Shown here: in pieces, positions 50,359 through 59,198 of the stretch
How the letters are laid out: each line of letters starts with the position of its first letter
Numbering within the stretch: the first letter of the stretch is position 1
Assembly: GCF_003086795.1 (NCBI RefSeq)
Contig: NZ_CP026003.1
Location: forward strand, 3,725,531-3,789,530
DNA from: Stenotrophomonas sp. SAU14A_NAIMI4_5
Lineage (GTDB): Bacteria; Pseudomonadota; Gammaproteobacteria; Xanthomonadales; Xanthomonadaceae
Direction of reading: 5' to 3'
DNA: 64,000 bases
The notes under the pieces: model-generated
The model's input: only the letters and a program-made list of their open reading frames with translations
Database searches by the model: none
Told to the model about the DNA's origin: nothing
Translations under genes and position numbers: made by a program

Positions 50359-51243
50359 TCACTCCCGCAACATGTCCACGAACGCGCGCAGCGCCGACGA
50401 CATCTGCCGCTGCTTCGGGTAATACAGCACGAAGCCGGGAAAGGGTTCACTCCAGTCCTGCAGCACCGCCACCATCGTCCCGGCCTCGATATGCGGGCGC
50501 GCGGCATCTTCCAGCACATAGGCCAGGCCGAAACCATCCAGCACCGCGCGCATGATGGTGGTCTGCTCGCTCAGCGTCAGCCGCCCGCGCACGTCGATTT
50601 CCAGCGACTGCCCATCGCGGTCGAACTGCCACTTGTACAGGTGCCCGCTGGCGAAACGGAAACGGATGCATTCGTGCTGCAGCAGGTCGCGCGGGTGCTG
50701 CGGCGCCGGGTGCTGCCGCAGGTACTCCGGCGAGGCCACGATCATGCCGTGCAGCGCCGGCCCCAGCGGCACCGCCACCATGTCCTCGGGCACGAACTCA
50801 TGCAGGCGCACGCCGGCATCGAAGCCATCGGCGACGATGTCGACCAGGCCATCGTTCTCTGTCAGCTCCAGCCGCACATCCGGGTGCGCGCGCAGGAAGC
50901 GGGTCAGCCGCGGACCGAGCTGGGTCGGCACCGCCGCACGCGCCGCGTTGATGCGCAGCAGGCCGGTCGGGCTGTCCCTGAACTGGTTCATTTCTTCCAG
51001 CGCGTCGTGCACCTGGCCCAACGCTGGCTGCAGCCGGTCCAGCAGGCGCTGCCCGGCCTCGGTCAGGGCCACGCTGCGGGTGGTGCGGTGGAACAGGCCC
51101 ACGCCCAGCCGTTCTTCCAGCGCGCGGATCGCATAGCTCACCGCCGAGGTCGACAGGGTCAGCTCGCCGCCGGCCTTGCGGAAGCTGCGGTGGCGGGCCA
51201 CGGCGGCGAAGGCGGCCAGGTGGGAGAGATTGTCAGAGGCCAT
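50359..51243 (-). CDS. LysR-family regulator divergent from the alcohol dehydrogenase gene
   Basis: A 294-residue regulator: MASDNLSHLAAFAAVARHRS, helix-turn-helix SFRKAGGELTLSTSAVSYAIRALEERLGVGLFHRTTRSV, then an effector domain opening with GLLRINAARAAVPTQLGPRL and closing with GTMVAVLQDWSEPFPGFVLYYP, as in the CrgA/AaeR-like clade common in Xanthomonadaceae. It shares a 104-bp intergenic region with the divergent zinc alcohol dehydrogenase gene and probably regulates it. The ligand is not known. Confidence 0.92.
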   Translation of the reverse strand: MASDNLSHLAAFAAVARHRSFRKAGGELTLSTSAVSYAIRALEERLGVGLFHRTTRSVALTEAGQRLLDRLQPALGQVHDALEEMNQFRDSPTGLLRINAARAAVPTQLGPRLTRFLRAHPDVRLELTENDGLVDIVADGFDAGVRLHEFVPEDMVAVPLGPALHGMIVASPEYLRQHPAPQHPRDLLQHECIRFRFASGHLYKWQFDRDGQSLEIDVRGRLTLSEQTTIMRAVLDGFGLAYVLEDAARPHIEAGTMVAVLQDWSEPFPGFVLYYPKQRQMSSALRAFVDMLRE

Positions 51244-51347
51244 TATGCAGTCTGCCTTGATGAATCATGCCGATATCCAGGCTTTGTAGGCCGGTACTAG
51301 GGGCGTATTGTAAAGCGCCTTTCGACAAACCCCGCCAAGGATTCCCC

Positions 51348-52400
51348 ATGTCCCTCGCCCATGGTTATGCGGTACGCACCAACACCGCCCCGCTCGAGCC
51401 CTTCACCTTCGAACGTCGCGCCGTCGGCGCCAACGACATCCGCATCGAAGTGCTGTACAGCGGCATCTGCCATTCCGACCTGCACCAGGCCCGCGACGAT
51501 TGGGGCGGCGCCGAGTACCCGATGGTGCCGGGCCACGAGATCATCGGCCGCGTGGTCGAAGTCGGCCCGTCCGTCACCACCCTGAAGGTCGGCGATTTCG
51601 CCGGCGTCGGCTGCATGGTCGATTCCTGCCGCCATTGCGATGCCTGCGACCACGACCTGGAGCAGTACTGCGAAAAGGGCCCGACCTACACCTACAACAG
51701 CCACGACCGGAACACCGGCGAGCTGACCATGGGTGGCTACTCCGACCACATCGTGGTCGAGCAGCGGTTCGTGGTGAAGGTCTCTGAAAAGCTGGACCTG
51801 AAGGCCGCCGCGCCGCTGCTGTGCGCCGGCATCACCACCTACTCGCCGCTGCGCCACTGGAAGGTCGGCCCGGGCCAGAAGGTGGGCGTGATCGGTCTGG
51901 GTGGCCTCGGCCACATGGGCGTGAAGTTCGCCAAGGCGATGGGCGCCACCGTGGTGATGATCACCACCACCCCGGAAAAGGGTGCCGACGCCAAGCGCCT
52001 GGGTGCCGACGAAGTGCTGGTCTCGCGCGACGCGGAGCAGATGAAGGCCCACGCCAACAGCTTCGACTTCCTGCTCAACACGGTGCCGGTCAGCCATGAC
52101 ACCAACCCGTACATGAGCCTGCTCAAGCGCGATGCCACCATGTGCCTGGTCGGCGTCATCACCGAACTCGACCCGCCGCTGATGGGTGGCACGGTCATCT
52201 TCGGCCGCAAGCACGTCACCGGCTCGGCCATCGGCGGCATGGCCGAAACCCAGGAGATGATGGACTTCTGCGCCGAGCACGGCATCGTCAGCGATGTTGA
52301 AGTGATCAACATCAAGGACGTGAACCAGGCCTGGGAGCGCATGGCGAAGAACGATGTGCGCTACCGCTTCGTGATCGACATGGCCACCATCAAGGCCTGA
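51348..52400 (+). CDS. Zinc-dependent NAD(P) alcohol/aldehyde dehydrogenase (YahK/CAD type)
   Basis: A 350-residue medium-chain dehydrogenase. Catalytic-zinc residues are in SGICHSDLHQARDDW and MVPGHEIIGRVVEVG, and structural-zinc Cys in DSCRHCDACDHDLEQYC. The nucleotide loop VIGLGGLGHMGVKFAKAMGA is followed by ITTTPEKGADAKRLGA. This is the YahK/cinnamyl-alcohol group, broad-range NADPH aldehyde reductases. AAGGATTCC precedes the ATG at 51348; the longer frame was rejected. A strong terminator follows at 52421. It probably belongs to the aldehyde-detoxifying set with frmRAB and the OYE gene. Confidence 0.93.
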   Translation: MSLAHGYAVRTNTAPLEPFTFERRAVGANDIRIEVLYSGICHSDLHQARDDWGGAEYPMVPGHEIIGRVVEVGPSVTTLKVGDFAGVGCMVDSCRHCDACDHDLEQYCEKGPTYTYNSHDRNTGELTMGGYSDHIVVEQRFVVKVSEKLDLKAAAPLLCAGITTYSPLRHWKVGPGQKVGVIGLGGLGHMGVKFAKAMGATVVMITTTPEKGADAKRLGADEVLVSRDAEQMKAHANSFDFLLNTVPVSHDTNPYMSLLKRDATMCLVGVITELDPPLMGGTVIFGRKHVTGSAIGGMAETQEMMDFCAEHGIVSDVEVINIKDVNQAWERMAKNDVRYRFVIDMATIKA

Positions 52401-52420
52401 TCGCTGCAGTGATGGAACGA

Positions 52421-52450
52421 AAAAACCCCGGCATTGCCGGGGTTTTTTCT
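52421..52450 (+). terminator. Rho-independent terminator after the alcohol dehydrogenase gene
   Basis: AAAAAACCCCGGC/GCCGGGGTTTTTT stem with a T-run immediately after. The symmetrical A and T runs make it work in both directions, for the dehydrogenase and for the convergent gshA. Confidence 0.93.
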
Positions 52451-52454
52451 TTAG

Positions 52455-52512
52455 GTAGTGCCGGCCGCTGGCCGGCAACTCCGTACAGCTGCCGGCCAGC
52501 GGCCGGCACTAC
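52455..52512. repeat. Inverted SMAG pair
   Basis: GTAGTGCCGGCC/GGCCGGCA (52455-52478) and its inverse (52490-52512) face each other next to the terminator, between the dehydrogenase and gshA genes. Confidence 0.9.
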
Positions 52513-52522
52513 CGCGAGACGG

Positions 52523-53887
52523 TCAGTACGCGAATTCTTTGAACACCGGATCGACATCGCCATGCCAGCGGCCATGGAACAGCGCCAGCTTGCGCTCGGC
52601 CGGGGTCAGGCCCGATTCGACGATCTCCTGCAGCACGTCCAGGAACTTGCTTTCGTCCTGGCCATCGGCATTGCGTGCACCGCGGCGCTTGAGGCCTTCC
52701 ACGGAAATCTTCACCGCTTCGCGGGCCAGGTCGCGCACGGTGCCGTTGCGGAACGGCAGGCCCATCGCGTACTTCGGCACGCCGTCGCGCAGCGCGTGGC
52801 GCTCGGCCAGGCTGAAATCACGCACCAGGTCCCAGGCCGCATCCAGCGCGGTGTCGTCGTACAGCAGGCCGACCCAGAACGCCGGCAGCGCGCACAGGCG
52901 GCTCCACGGGCCACCGTCGGCACCGCGCATTTCCAGGTACTTCTTCAGGCGCACTTCCGGGAAGGCGGTGGTCATGTGGTCCGACCAGTCGCGCAGCGTC
53001 GGCAGCGCACCCGGCAGCACCGGCAGCTTGCCCTGCATGAAATCGCGGAAGCTCTGCCCGCTGGCATCGTGGTAGATGCCATCGCGGTAGGAGAAGTACA
53101 TCGGCACGTCGAGCAGGTAATCGACATAGCGCTCGTAACCGAAGCCATCCTCGAACACGAAGTCGAGCATCCCGGTACGGTCGGCGTCGGTGTCGGTCCA
53201 GATGTGCGAGCGGTAGCTCAGGTAGCCGTTCGGCTTGCCTTCGGTGAACGGCGAATCGGCGAACAGCGCGGTGGCGATCGGCTGCAGCGCCAGCGACACG
53301 CGGAACTTCTTCACCATGTCCGCTTCGGTGGCGTAATCCAGGTTGACCTGCACGGTGGAGGTGCGGGTCATCATGTCCAGGCCGAGCGAACCGACCTTGG
53401 GCATGTAGGAACGCATGATCTTGTAGCGGCCCTTGGGCATCCACGGCATTTCATCGCGCGTCCACTTCGGCTGGAAGCCCATGCCGAGGAAGCCGAGCTG
53501 CAGTTCGCCGGCCACCTGCGCCACTTCGTTCAAGTGGGTGCCGGTTTCCACGCAGGTCTGGTGGATGGTTTCCAGCGCCGCACCGGACAGCTCCAGCTGG
53601 CCGGCCGGCTCCAGCGTCACCGAGGCGTTGTCACGCAGCAGGGCGATGGTGTTGCCGTTCTCCTGCACCGGCTCCCAGCCGAAGCGGGTCAGGCCGTTGA
53701 GCAGGGCTTCGATGCCGCGCTCGCCTTCGAAGGTCGGCGGGCGAAGATCGTCCAGGCGGAACCCGAACTTCTCGTGTTCGGTACCGATGCGCCACTGCGC
53801 ACGGGGCTTTTCGCCGGAGGCAAGCACCTCGACCAGCTCCGAGCGGTCGGTAATGGGCGTATCGGCGACGTGGCTGGGGCTCGACAA
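52523..53887 (-). CDS. gshA: Glutamate-cysteine ligase, plant/alphaproteobacterial type
   Basis: A 454-residue ligase making gamma-glutamylcysteine for glutathione synthesis. The sequence shows the GCS2-type blocks [60 protein letters not shown] and [12 protein letters not shown]. This class, shared with plants, is typical of Xanthomonadaceae. No ATG fits: the family start matches a TTG at 53887 (read as [12 protein letters not shown]), with no clear ribosome site. The ATG at 54001 would add 38 unrelated residues. The start is therefore uncertain. The product would supply the thiol used by FrmA and FghA nearby. Confidence 0.9.
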   Translation of the reverse strand: MSSPSHVADTPITDRSELVEVLASGEKPRAQWRIGTEHEKFGFRLDDLRPPTFEGERGIEALLNGLTRFGWEPVQENGNTIALLRDNASVTLEPAGQLELSGAALETIHQTCVETGTHLNEVAQVAGELQLGFLGMGFQPKWTRDEMPWMPKGRYKIMRSYMPKVGSLGLDMMTRTSTVQVNLDYATEADMVKKFRVSLALQPIATALFADSPFTEGKPNGYLSYRSHIWTDTDADRTGMLDFVFEDGFGYERYVDYLLDVPMYFSYRDGIYHDASGQSFRDFMQGKLPVLPGALPTLRDWSDHMTTAFPEVRLKKYLEMRGADGGPWSRLCALPAFWVGLLYDDTALDAAWDLVRDFSLAERHALRDGVPKYAMGLPFRNGTVRDLAREAVKISVEGLKRRGARNADGQDESKFLDVLQEIVESGLTPAERKLALFHGRWHGDVDPVFKEFAY

Positions 53888-54038
53888 GGGGAGGACTCGC
53901 TGGACAGTGGCAGGGGATGTGGGGCTGGGGGCCTTCCATCGCAAGGGCGCACTATAGCGTGGCGGCCCTTCGCAGCATGCGACGGTGACGGGTTTCAGCA
54001 TCCTACCGACGACCTCTTGACCCCCGTACACTCAGGCC

Positions 54039-54743
54039 ATGAGCCGCCATTCACGACACCCGGAACTGCACCGCGCCGACCGCGTCGGCTGGCTGCGCGC
54101 CGCCGTGCTGGGGGCCAACGACGGCATCGTCTCGGTCGCCGGCCTGGTGGTCGGCGTGGCCGCCAGCGGTGCCTCGGCCAGCACGATCCTGGCCACCGGC
54201 GTGGCCGGCACCGTGGCCGGCGCGATGTCGATGGCCGCCGGAGAATACGTTTCGGTGCAGACCCAGGCCGACACCGAAGCGGCCGACCTGGCCGTGGAAA
54301 TGCGCGAGCTGCACGAAGACCCGCACAGCGAGCTGGACGAGCTGACCGCGATCTATCGCCATCGCGGCCTGCAGCCGGCACTGGCCCGGCACGTGGCCGA
54401 GCAGCTGACCGCACACGATGCGCTGGGCGCACACGCACGCGACGAGCTCGGCATCACCGACACCCTGCGCGCACGCCCCCTGCAGGCTGCCCTGGCCTCG
54501 GCCGGTGCGTTTACCTGCGGCGCCGCACTGCCGGTGCTGACCGCCCTGTTCTCCAGCGCGGCGCAAGTCACCGTGGCGACCACCGCCAGCACCCTGATCG
54601 GCCTGTGCCTGACCGGCGCGATGGCCGCCCGTGCAGGTGGCGCGCCGCCGCTGCGCGGCGCGGTGCGGGTGATGTTCTGGGGCGCACTGGCGATGGCCGC
54701 CGCCGCGGGCATCGGCAAACTGCTGGGGGCCCACCTGTCATGA
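54039..54743 (+). CDS. VIT1/CCC1-family iron or manganese transporter
   Basis: A 234-residue membrane protein of the vacuolar-iron-transporter family. VGWLRAAVLGANDGIVSVAGLVVGVAASG is the diagnostic first segment, followed by TVAGAMSMAAGEYVSVQTQADTE (metal site), a cytoplasmic helix-rich domain with conserved Glu, and three C-terminal transmembrane segments. It would move Fe2+ or Mn2+ out of the cytoplasm. Its stop overlaps the ATG of the AraC regulator (ATGA), so the two are one transcript. It is divergent from gshA across 151 bp. Confidence 0.93.
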   Translation: MSRHSRHPELHRADRVGWLRAAVLGANDGIVSVAGLVVGVAASGASASTILATGVAGTVAGAMSMAAGEYVSVQTQADTEAADLAVEMRELHEDPHSELDELTAIYRHRGLQPALARHVAEQLTAHDALGAHARDELGITDTLRARPLQAALASAGAFTCGAALPVLTALFSSAAQVTVATTASTLIGLCLTGAMAARAGGAPPLRGAVRVMFWGALAMAAAAGIGKLLGAHLS

Positions 54744-55564
54744 CCACGATGCTGCCGCCTGACATTGCCCTGCTGGCCGAGATGGCCAGCCTGGCCGGCT
54801 GCGACCGTGCCGAAGGCTATGCCTGCATCACCGCGCGCCGCGAGCACGGTGCCAGTTCGGTGGAGATACCGCAGCCGCAGTTCGTCATCCTGCTGGAAGG
54901 CAGCAAGCAGGTACGCACCGCGCACCAGTCGCTGACCGCCCACGCCGGTGACATGCTGCTGTTCACCCAGCGCTGCCGGATCGATGTGGTCAACACCCCC
55001 GACGCAGGCACCGGCCGCTACCTCGGCGCCATCGTGCCGCTGTGCGCGGAAGTACTGAGTGCGGCGCGCACGCTGTGGAGCGAAGCACTGCCTGCGCCCG
55101 GCGATGCGATCGCGCAGCCGCGGCTGGTCGACCACGGCACGGTGCTGCGGCGCTGGCGCCAGGCATTGCAGGACGGGCATTACAGCGAAGCACGGTTGGC
55201 CTTGGCCGAACTGGTGCTGGCCTGGTGCCGGCAGGGCCACGGCAACCTGCTGTTGCCGCAGGCCCCGAGCTTGGGCGAGCAGATCCGCGACCGCATCGCC
55301 GCCGAGCCAGCGCGTGATTGGCAGTCGCGCGATGTGGAAGACCAGTTCGCGCTGAGCGGCGCGACCCTGCGCCGGCGCCTCGCCGCAGAACGCACCAGCC
55401 TTCGCCAGCTGCTGACCGAGGCGCGGCTGGCACACGGCATGACACTGCTGTACACGACCGATCTACCGCTGAAGACGGTGGCCGCCCGCGCGGGGTATCG
55501 CTCGGCGGCGAGTTTCAGCAAGCGCTTCGCCGAGCAGTACGGGCTGGCTCCGACGGACATCTAA
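54740..55564 (+). CDS. AraC-family transcriptional regulator
   Basis: A 274-residue regulator translationally coupled to the VIT gene. The N-terminal effector domain resembles the AraC N-terminal family seen in one-carbon or stress regulators (PQFVILLEGSKQVRTAHQSL, GDMLLFTQRCRIDVVN). The C-terminal AraC DNA-binding domain has two helix-turn-helix units: FALSGATLRRRLAAERTS and LPLKTVAARAGYRSAASFSKRFAEQYGLAPTD. The earlier part of the reading frame, back to 52409, is antisense to gshA and is not coding. The coupling suggests it controls the VIT transporter or a linked stress response. The ligand is unknown. Confidence 0.92.
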   Translation: MTTMLPPDIALLAEMASLAGCDRAEGYACITARREHGASSVEIPQPQFVILLEGSKQVRTAHQSLTAHAGDMLLFTQRCRIDVVNTPDAGTGRYLGAIVPLCAEVLSAARTLWSEALPAPGDAIAQPRLVDHGTVLRRWRQALQDGHYSEARLALAELVLAWCRQGHGNLLLPQAPSLGEQIRDRIAAEPARDWQSRDVEDQFALSGATLRRRLAAERTSLRQLLTEARLAHGMTLLYTTDLPLKTVAARAGYRSAASFSKRFAEQYGLAPTDI

Positions 55565-55569
55565 GGGGT

Positions 55570-55863
55570 GGGGTTGTCTGGCAGGGCTTGCAGCCCTGCA
55601 CCTGCTTCAAGCCGCGGCAACGGCAACGTCCAAAGCCGGAGCGGCATTCCGTGGGATGGCGGGGCACTGTGGGTTTGCGGGGACGCCGTAACCCCCCCTC
55701 CGGGGTCCGGCCCAGCCGCTGGCGGCTGTGCGTTCGGGCGCTCGCGAAGCAGTGCTTCGCAAGCAAAGCGCCCTCACCCATGGGGGCTTGGTCGCCGCAT
55801 CCATGCGGCTCACACCCCGCAAACCCACAGTGCCCCACCTTCGACAGGTTCACGCGGCTGTTG
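55570..55863 (+). repeat. Composite hairpin repeat, copy 2
   Basis: Same order as copy 1. A GCAGGGC hairpin lies at 55581-55599, followed by CAACGGCAACG and the long stem (arms 55658-55682 and 55815-55839, 24 of 25 positions paired). The conserved CTTGGTCGCCGCATCCATGCGGCTCAC sits before the right arm, and CTTCGACAG follows. The stem core is CACTGTGGGTTT instead of TGGGTCCGGTT, yet both arms changed together. Its loop carries different inserted hairpins (for example the 55737-55773 set) from copy 1. A SMAG follows at 55881. Confidence 0.85.
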
Positions 55864-55873
55864 GGAACTGCTG

Positions 55874-56135
55874 ATGGTGGGTGCCGACCGTTGGTCGGCA
55901 CATCCGTCGGATATCGAATGAATTCATCCACGCATGGCGTGGATCGACTGATAACGGCGACTTTTGGTAGGTGTCGACCGTTGGTCGGCACATCTGTCAA
56001 ATATCGGATAAATCATCCACGCATGGCGTGGATCTACTGGTAACGGCGGCTTTTGGTATGTGCCGACGGTTGGTCGGCACATCTGTCAGACATCGATATC
56101 CGACCCCGTGCCGACCAACGGTCGGCACCCACCAA
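55874..56135. repeat. Tandem ~90-bp array of SMAG palindrome pairs
   Basis: Alternating elements: GTGCCGACC type at 55881-55901, 55971-55991 and 56060-56080, with inverted ATCCACGC type at 55925-55948 and 56014-56037. The spacing is 90 then 89 bp, and intervening DNA (ATCTGTC..ATATCG and AACGGCG.CTTTT) is also repeated, so the array arose by tandem duplication. A last, inverted GTGCCGACC element (56108-56128) belongs to the reverse composite copy. Confidence 0.88.
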
Positions 56136-56149
56136 AGCAGAGCGCCGTT

Positions 56150-56368
56150 CTGACAGATCGCGGAGAACTGTCGAAGGCGGGGTGGGTCCGGTTGAGGGGG
56201 CGTGAGCCGCATGGATGCGGCGACCGAGCTTACAGGGACGTACTTGCAGCGTCCCCCTCAACCGGACCCACCCCGCCTACCCTCAGGAAACCTGCCTTTG
56301 ACGTTGCTTCGGCCGTTGCCGTTGCATTGAGCAGGTGCAGGGCTGCAAGCCCTGCCGAACAAAACCCC
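56150..56368 (-). repeat. Composite hairpin repeat, copy 3 (reverse orientation)
   Basis: The shortest copy. Perfect 25-base stem arms (56176-56200 and 56253-56277) are like copy 1, except for one base pair changed on both sides (GTTGAGGGGG pairs with CCCCCTCAAC; copy 1 has C-G there). The loop holds only the conserved GTGAGCCGCATGGATGCGG / GCTTACAGGGACGTACTTGC part, without the extra hairpins. The GCAACGG run and GCAGGGC hairpin (56337-56355) follow in reversed order. Confidence 0.85.
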
Positions 56369-56463
56369 CTGAGCATTCCACGCAGTGGTTTGAGCGCATC
56401 GCGCGCACGCCACCCGGCACGCTGCACAGCGACGGAATATCCCGCCTTACCGAGCCCCACCTC

Positions 56464-57438
56464 ATGACCCTGCGTCACCTGCCCCTGCGCGGCGCCCTGC
56501 TGCTCGCCCTGTCCTCCCTGCCGCTGGCCGCCCTGGCCGAAGCCACCTCGCCCGCCCCCACCCAGCAGGTGCCGGGCGTCTACCACCAGCGCGTCGGCGC
56601 CCTGCAGGTCACCGCCCTCTTCGATGGCGTCGTCGCGCTCGGCCGCCAGCAAGTGGTCGATGTCTCGCCCACCCTGGTCACCCGCCTGCTCGACGGCCGC
56701 TACGTGCCCGAGGACAAGAAGGGCCTGCAGACCGCGGTCAACGCCTTCCTGGTCCGCCAGGGCAACCACCTGACCCTGGTCGATACCGGCACCGCGCAGT
56801 GCTTCGGACCCGGCCTGGGCCAGGTGCTGGGCAACCTGCGCGCCGCCGGCGTCGATCCGGCCGAGGTGGACGACATCCTGCTCACCCACGCCCACCCGGA
56901 CCACATGTGCGGCGTGCTCGACGCGCAGGGCCAGCCGGCCTACCCCAATGCCACGGTGTGGCTGTCCAAGGCCGATGCCGACTACTGGCTGGACCCGGCC
57001 AGCGAAGCCGGTGCGCCGGAGGGCGTGCGTTTCGCCTTCCCGCTGGCCCGCAACGCGGTGGCGCCGTACCAGGCCCACGGCAGGCTGCGCACGTTCAAGC
57101 CCGGTGATGCCCTGCCCGGCGGCGCGGTGGCGATGGACACCCACGGCCATACCCCCGGCCATGTCTCCTACCGGTTCGACAGCCAGGGCCAGTCGTTGCT
57201 GGTGTGGGGCGATGTGCTGCACTTCCACGCGGTGCAGTTCGCGCACCCGGAAGCGGCCTTCGAGGCCGATGCCGACCGCAAGGCGGCCATCGCCAGCCGT
57301 CGCGGGCTGCTTGAGCAGGCCACCGCCAAGGGCTGGTGGGTGGCCGGTGCGCACCTGCCGTTCCCCGGCCTGGGCCATGTGCGCCGCGAGGGCGAGGCTT
57401 ACGCGTGGGTGCCGGCGGAGTATTCGCCGTTGAAATGA
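56464..57438 (+). CDS. Exported metallo-beta-lactamase-fold hydrolase
   Basis: A 324-residue MBL-fold protein with a signal peptide (MTLRHLPLRGALLLALSSLPLAALA). Metal ligands are THAHPDHMCGV (HxHxDH), later DTHGHTPGHVSYRF with a His, and the Asp/His of WGDVLHFH. It matches the secreted lactonase-like or hydrolase group rather than classical beta-lactamases, so the substrate is unknown; an antibiotic role is not implied. The ATG at 56464 is preferred because the frame upstream is repeat DNA. It stands alone, followed by SMAG repeats. Confidence 0.9.
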   Translation: MTLRHLPLRGALLLALSSLPLAALAEATSPAPTQQVPGVYHQRVGALQVTALFDGVVALGRQQVVDVSPTLVTRLLDGRYVPEDKKGLQTAVNAFLVRQGNHLTLVDTGTAQCFGPGLGQVLGNLRAAGVDPAEVDDILLTHAHPDHMCGVLDAQGQPAYPNATVWLSKADADYWLDPASEAGAPEGVRFAFPLARNAVAPYQAHGRLRTFKPGDALPGGAVAMDTHGHTPGHVSYRFDSQGQSLLVWGDVLHFHAVQFAHPEAAFEADADRKAAIASRRGLLEQATAKGWWVAGAHLPFPGLGHVRREGEAYAWVPAEYSPLK

Positions 57439-57443
57439 GGTGC

Positions 57444-57514
57444 CGCCGGGCATGGCCCCGCGCTACCGGTCCCCGGTCGCGGCAACATCGGGTAGCGCCG
57501 GGCCATGCCCGGCG
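57444..57514. repeat. Inverted SMAG pair
   Basis: CGCCGGGC-type palindromes at 57444-57466 (inverted, one mismatch) and 57492-57514 (direct, GTAG head) between the convergent MBL and engB genes. Confidence 0.88.
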
Positions 57515-57531
57515 AGCGCAGCGGAGACGCC

Positions 57532-58134
57532 TTACGCCAGCCCCAGCCAGCCGCCGATCACGCCGCGGGCTTCGTCCACGCCGGTGCGGTCCTCACCGGA
57601 GAACACCTGCACGCTGACGCTGTCGCCATAGGCCGAATGCAGTTCCTTGCGGACCTTCTGCAGGGTCTGCATCTGCTGGCTGCGGCTGAGCTTGTCGGCC
57701 TTGGTCAGCAGCGCGTGCGCGGGCATGCCACGCTGCACGGCATAGGACAGCATCTGCCGGTCGTAGTCCTTCAGTGGGTGGCGGATGTCCATCACCACCA
57801 CCAGGCCCTTGAGCGCTTCGCGGGTGCGGAAATACCGGTCGATGAAGGCCTGCCAGTGCGCCTGCAGGTCCAGCGGCACCTTGGCGTAGCCGTAACCGGG
57901 CAGGTCGACCAGGTGCGCTTCCGGGGTGATCTGGAAGAACACCAGCTGCTGGGTGCGGCCGGGGGTCTTGGACACGCGGGCCAGGGAGTTCTGCCGGGTC
58001 AGCGCGTTGAGGGCGCTGGATTTGCCGGCGTTGGAGCGGCCGGCGAAGGCCACTTCGGCCCCTTCATCGGGCGGCAGCTGCCGCACGTTGTGGGCCGAGA
58101 GGTGGTAACGGGCGCGTTCGATGAGCAATGACAT
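57532..58134 (-). CDS. engB: Ribosome-biogenesis GTP-binding protein YihA/EngB
   Basis: A 200-residue essential-type GTPase of the TRAFAC class involved in 50S assembly. The G1 motif is AFAGRSNAGKSSALNAL, the switch region KTPGRTQQLVFF, G3 VDLPGYGYAKVP and G4 LLTKADKLSRSQ. The ATG at 58134 (MSLLIERARYHLSAHNV) gives the normal length; the longer frame to 58536 is antisense to the cytochrome gene. It is divergent from cytochrome c4, an arrangement common in gammaproteobacteria. Confidence 0.95.
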   Translation of the reverse strand: MSLLIERARYHLSAHNVRQLPPDEGAEVAFAGRSNAGKSSALNALTRQNSLARVSKTPGRTQQLVFFQITPEAHLVDLPGYGYAKVPLDLQAHWQAFIDRYFRTREALKGLVVVMDIRHPLKDYDRQMLSYAVQRGMPAHALLTKADKLSRSQQMQTLQKVRKELHSAYGDSVSVQVFSGEDRTGVDEARGVIGGWLGLA

Positions 58135-58291
58135 GCCACTAGGATCGCATGTTGCGGCGCCGCGCGCCCGTGCCGGGGGCCGCGGGCCGGGAAAATGCTG
58201 CACTGCTGCGTTGACCGTGCGCGGAAACGGCGTTGATAATCCGGGCGATGCCGGCGGCCACGCCCCGGCCCGGTCCATACGGAGCTTTAGC

Positions 58292-59092
58292 ATGCGCCAC
58301 GCTCGCGTTCTTGCCGTATCCGCTCTTGCCACCGCCGTCGTTGTTGCCGCCGCTGCGTTCGCGCAGACCACGCTGACCCCGCTGCCCGACAACGGGCCGA
58401 TCCGCACCGCCTCGCTGGAAGTGGATTTCAGCAAGACCACCTGGGGCGACGCCAAGGCCGGCCAGACCAAGGCCTCGGCCTGCGCGGCCTGCCATGGGGC
58501 CGACGGCAATTCCACGGTGGAGATGTACCCGTCCATCGCCGGCCAGAGCGAACGCTACGTGGCCCAGCAGATGGCCCTGATCGCCAACGGCCAGCGCAGT
58601 TCCGGCGCGTCGGTGGCGATGGTGCCCTTCGTGCAGAACCTCACCCCGCAGGACATGCGCGATATCGGCGCGTTCTTCGCCACCCAGAAGGCCACCGCCG
58701 GCATCGCCGACGATACCGCCGTGGCCGACGGCCCCTACAAGGGCATGAAGTTCTACGAGATCGGCCAGCAGCTGTACCGCGGTGGCGACGCCACGCGCGG
58801 CCTGCCCGCCTGCATGGCCTGCCACGGCCCCAGCGGCGCCGGCAACCCCGGCCCGGCCTACCCGCACATCGGCGGCCAGCACGCCAGCTACGTCGCCCGC
58901 CGCCTGCAGGAATACCAGGCCGGGCAGACCAACGAGACCGACAAGGCGCACTTCCAGATCATGGCCGCCGTCGCCCAGAAGCTGAGCGAGCAGGAAGTCC
59001 AGGCGCTCTCCAGCTACCTGCAGGGCCTGCACAACAAGGCCGATGACATCGCCGCCGAGGCCACCGCCACGCAACCGGCCGCCGCCCCCTGA
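58292..59092 (+). CDS. Dihaem cytochrome c4
   Basis: A 266-residue periplasmic electron carrier. The signal peptide ends near AAAAFAQ. Two haem sites are present, CAACHGADGN and CMACHGPSG, each followed by a Met ligand region (VAMVPFVQNLTPQDM and FQIMAAVAQKLS), giving the internal duplication expected of c4. A short Ala-rich tail ends ATQPAAAP. The ATG at 58292 has GGAG 9 bases before it. It would feed terminal oxidases. The two DsbA-like genes that follow on the same strand handle thiols in the same compartment. Confidence 0.93.
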   Translation: MRHARVLAVSALATAVVVAAAAFAQTTLTPLPDNGPIRTASLEVDFSKTTWGDAKAGQTKASACAACHGADGNSTVEMYPSIAGQSERYVAQQMALIANGQRSSGASVAMVPFVQNLTPQDMRDIGAFFATQKATAGIADDTAVADGPYKGMKFYEIGQQLYRGGDATRGLPACMACHGPSGAGNPGPAYPHIGGQHASYVARRLQEYQAGQTNETDKAHFQIMAAVAQKLSEQEVQALSSYLQGLHNKADDIAAEATATQPAAAP

Positions 59093-59198
59093 CCACCACT
59101 GGTCGGCCCGGGTCGCCACTGCGGCCCGCGGCTGCGGTATGTTTCCTTCACGCCGGCGGCTGCGCCGGCGTTGTTATTTTCAATGGAGATGCGTGTCG

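Larger units (their letters stand above)
55565..56463. other. 899-bp intergenic region composed of repeats
   Basis: This gap between the AraC gene and the MBL gene consists of composite repeat copy 2, a tandem array of SMAG palindromes, and composite repeat copy 3 in reverse. The short apparent reading frames in it do not match each other in frame or composition, and no RNA gene or promoter was recognised. The last ~95 bp before 56464 should hold the MBL-gene promoter. Confidence 0.8.

Noticed and set aside
52409..54739. Long plus-strand extension upstream of the AraC gene
   Set aside because: It is antisense to gshA and overlaps the VIT gene; only the part from 54740 has AraC-family sequence.
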